Positions 12,109-12,501 of a stretch of DNA of 12,501 bases are shown here, piece after piece. Both the position numbers and the translations under genes were made by a program. The DNA is from CAZMCT01 sp964564785 (lineage in GTDB: Bacteria > Planctomycetota > Phycisphaerae > UBA1845 > Fen-1342), in the NCBI GenBank assembly GCA_964564785.1, contig CAZMCT010000118.1:1-12501 (forward strand), read 5' to 3'. The notes below the pieces were generated by a model. That model did no database searches, had not been told where the DNA came from, and saw only the letters and a program-made list of their open reading frames with translations. Each line of letters starts with the position of its first letter. Positions within the stretch are counted from its first letter, which is position 1.

Positions 12109-12501
12109 ATGGCAGGCTACAACCGTGTGATTCTGATGGGCAATCTGACCCGCGACCCCCAGCTCAAGTACTTGCCGAACGGCACGGCGGTCTGCGAGCT
12201 CGGCTTGGCGGTCAGTCGCCGCTGGCGCGACAAGGACGGCAATCAGAAAGAGGATGTGTGCTTTGTCGACGTCTCGGCCTTCGGCCGCCAGGCGGAGACG
12301 ATCAACCAGTACATGGCCAAGGGCAAACCGATGCTGGTCGAGGGCCGGCTGAAGTTCGACTCCTGGACCGGCCAGGACGGGCAGAAGCGCTCGAAACTCA
12401 GCGTGGTGGCCGAGAACTTCCAGTTCGTCGGTGCCCGCGGCGACCAGCCCGCCGGGGCGGGTGCGCCGGCGGCGCACGCAGCGGCGCCGGAGGTCGGCGG
12501 C
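12109..12501 (+). CDS. ssb: Single-stranded DNA-binding protein, 3' end outside the window
   Basis: 131 codons of SSB are visible and the frame runs off the right edge, so the C-terminal tail that recruits partner proteins is not seen. The OB-fold is complete: MAGYNRVILMGNLTRDPQLKY (1-21), the GTAVCELGLAVSRRW stretch (25-39), VCFVDVSAFGRQAETINQYMAKG (49-71), PMLVEGRLKFDSW (73-85) and SVVAENFQFVG (97-107). An Ala/Gly/Pro-rich linker begins near residue 110. It coats single-stranded DNA in replication and repair as a tetramer. ATG 12109 is preceded by AGGTG at 12100-12104. The position after rpsF matches the common rpsF-ssb-rpsR arrangement. Confidence 0.97.
   Translation, partial: MAGYNRVILMGNLTRDPQLKYLPNGTAVCELGLAVSRRWRDKDGNQKEDVCFVDVSAFGRQAETINQYMAKGKPMLVEGRLKFDSWTGQDGQKRSKLSVVAENFQFVGARGDQPAGAGAPAAHAAAPEVGG

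Noticed and set aside
1..12501. CRISPR arrays, insertion sequences, prophage, toxin-antitoxin or defence genes.
   Set aside because: No spaced direct repeats, transposase or integrase motifs, or known defence domains were seen in any frame.

Overview
The window is a strongly G+C-rich bacterial chromosome segment made almost entirely of housekeeping genes. Several things suggest a member of the Planctomycetota, perhaps Phycisphaerae-like: the Ala/Gln/Pro-rich secreted tandem-thioredoxin protein, the class II fructose-bisphosphatase of the 'DPIDGT' type, the frequent GTG/TTG starts, and palindrome-rich spacers. This placement rests on protein style only, because the window holds no rRNA. I see no prophage, insertion sequence, CRISPR array or toxin/defence locus.

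Left part (1-4946): ligA (NAD-dependent DNA ligase) runs rightward. It converges on a small PilZ-domain protein gene, which is transcribed away from trmB (tRNA m7G46 methyltransferase). trmB is followed by yebC, with its own likely promoter at 3511-3538, and then by a small putative lipoprotein of unknown function. The lipoprotein gene converges, with only 15 bp between stop codons, on a gene for a secreted protein with two thioredoxin-like domains.

Middle part (6009-8018): a 618-bp divergent spacer separates the thioredoxin gene from glpX (class II fructose-1,6-bisphosphatase). The spacer holds a promoter with an operator-like dyad and a block of hairpins resembling REP-type dispersed repeats. 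glpX ends in a strong G+C hairpin. A near-consensus promoter (7771-7800) follows, then about 210 nt of non-coding sequence, then tRNA-Gln(UUG) at 8019-8090.

Right part (8091-12501): a tight rightward cluster glmU-like, prs, rplY (CTC-type bL25), pth, rpsF, ssb. The first four genes keep the order known from Bacillus (gcaD-prs-ctc-spoVC), and they run straight into the rpsF-ssb module. Overlapping or near-touching starts indicate translational coupling. The cluster joins cell-wall precursor supply (UDP-GlcNAc), PRPP synthesis, ribosome assembly, peptidyl-tRNA recycling and single-stranded DNA binding.

The points most worth following are the 173-nt spacer between tRNA-Gln and glmU, which contains four alternating copies of one 7-mer that allow mutually exclusive stems (attenuator-like), and the glmU-like protein, which keeps an intact uridyltransferase domain but stops before the acetyltransferase active site. 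No large novel multi-gene system is visible.
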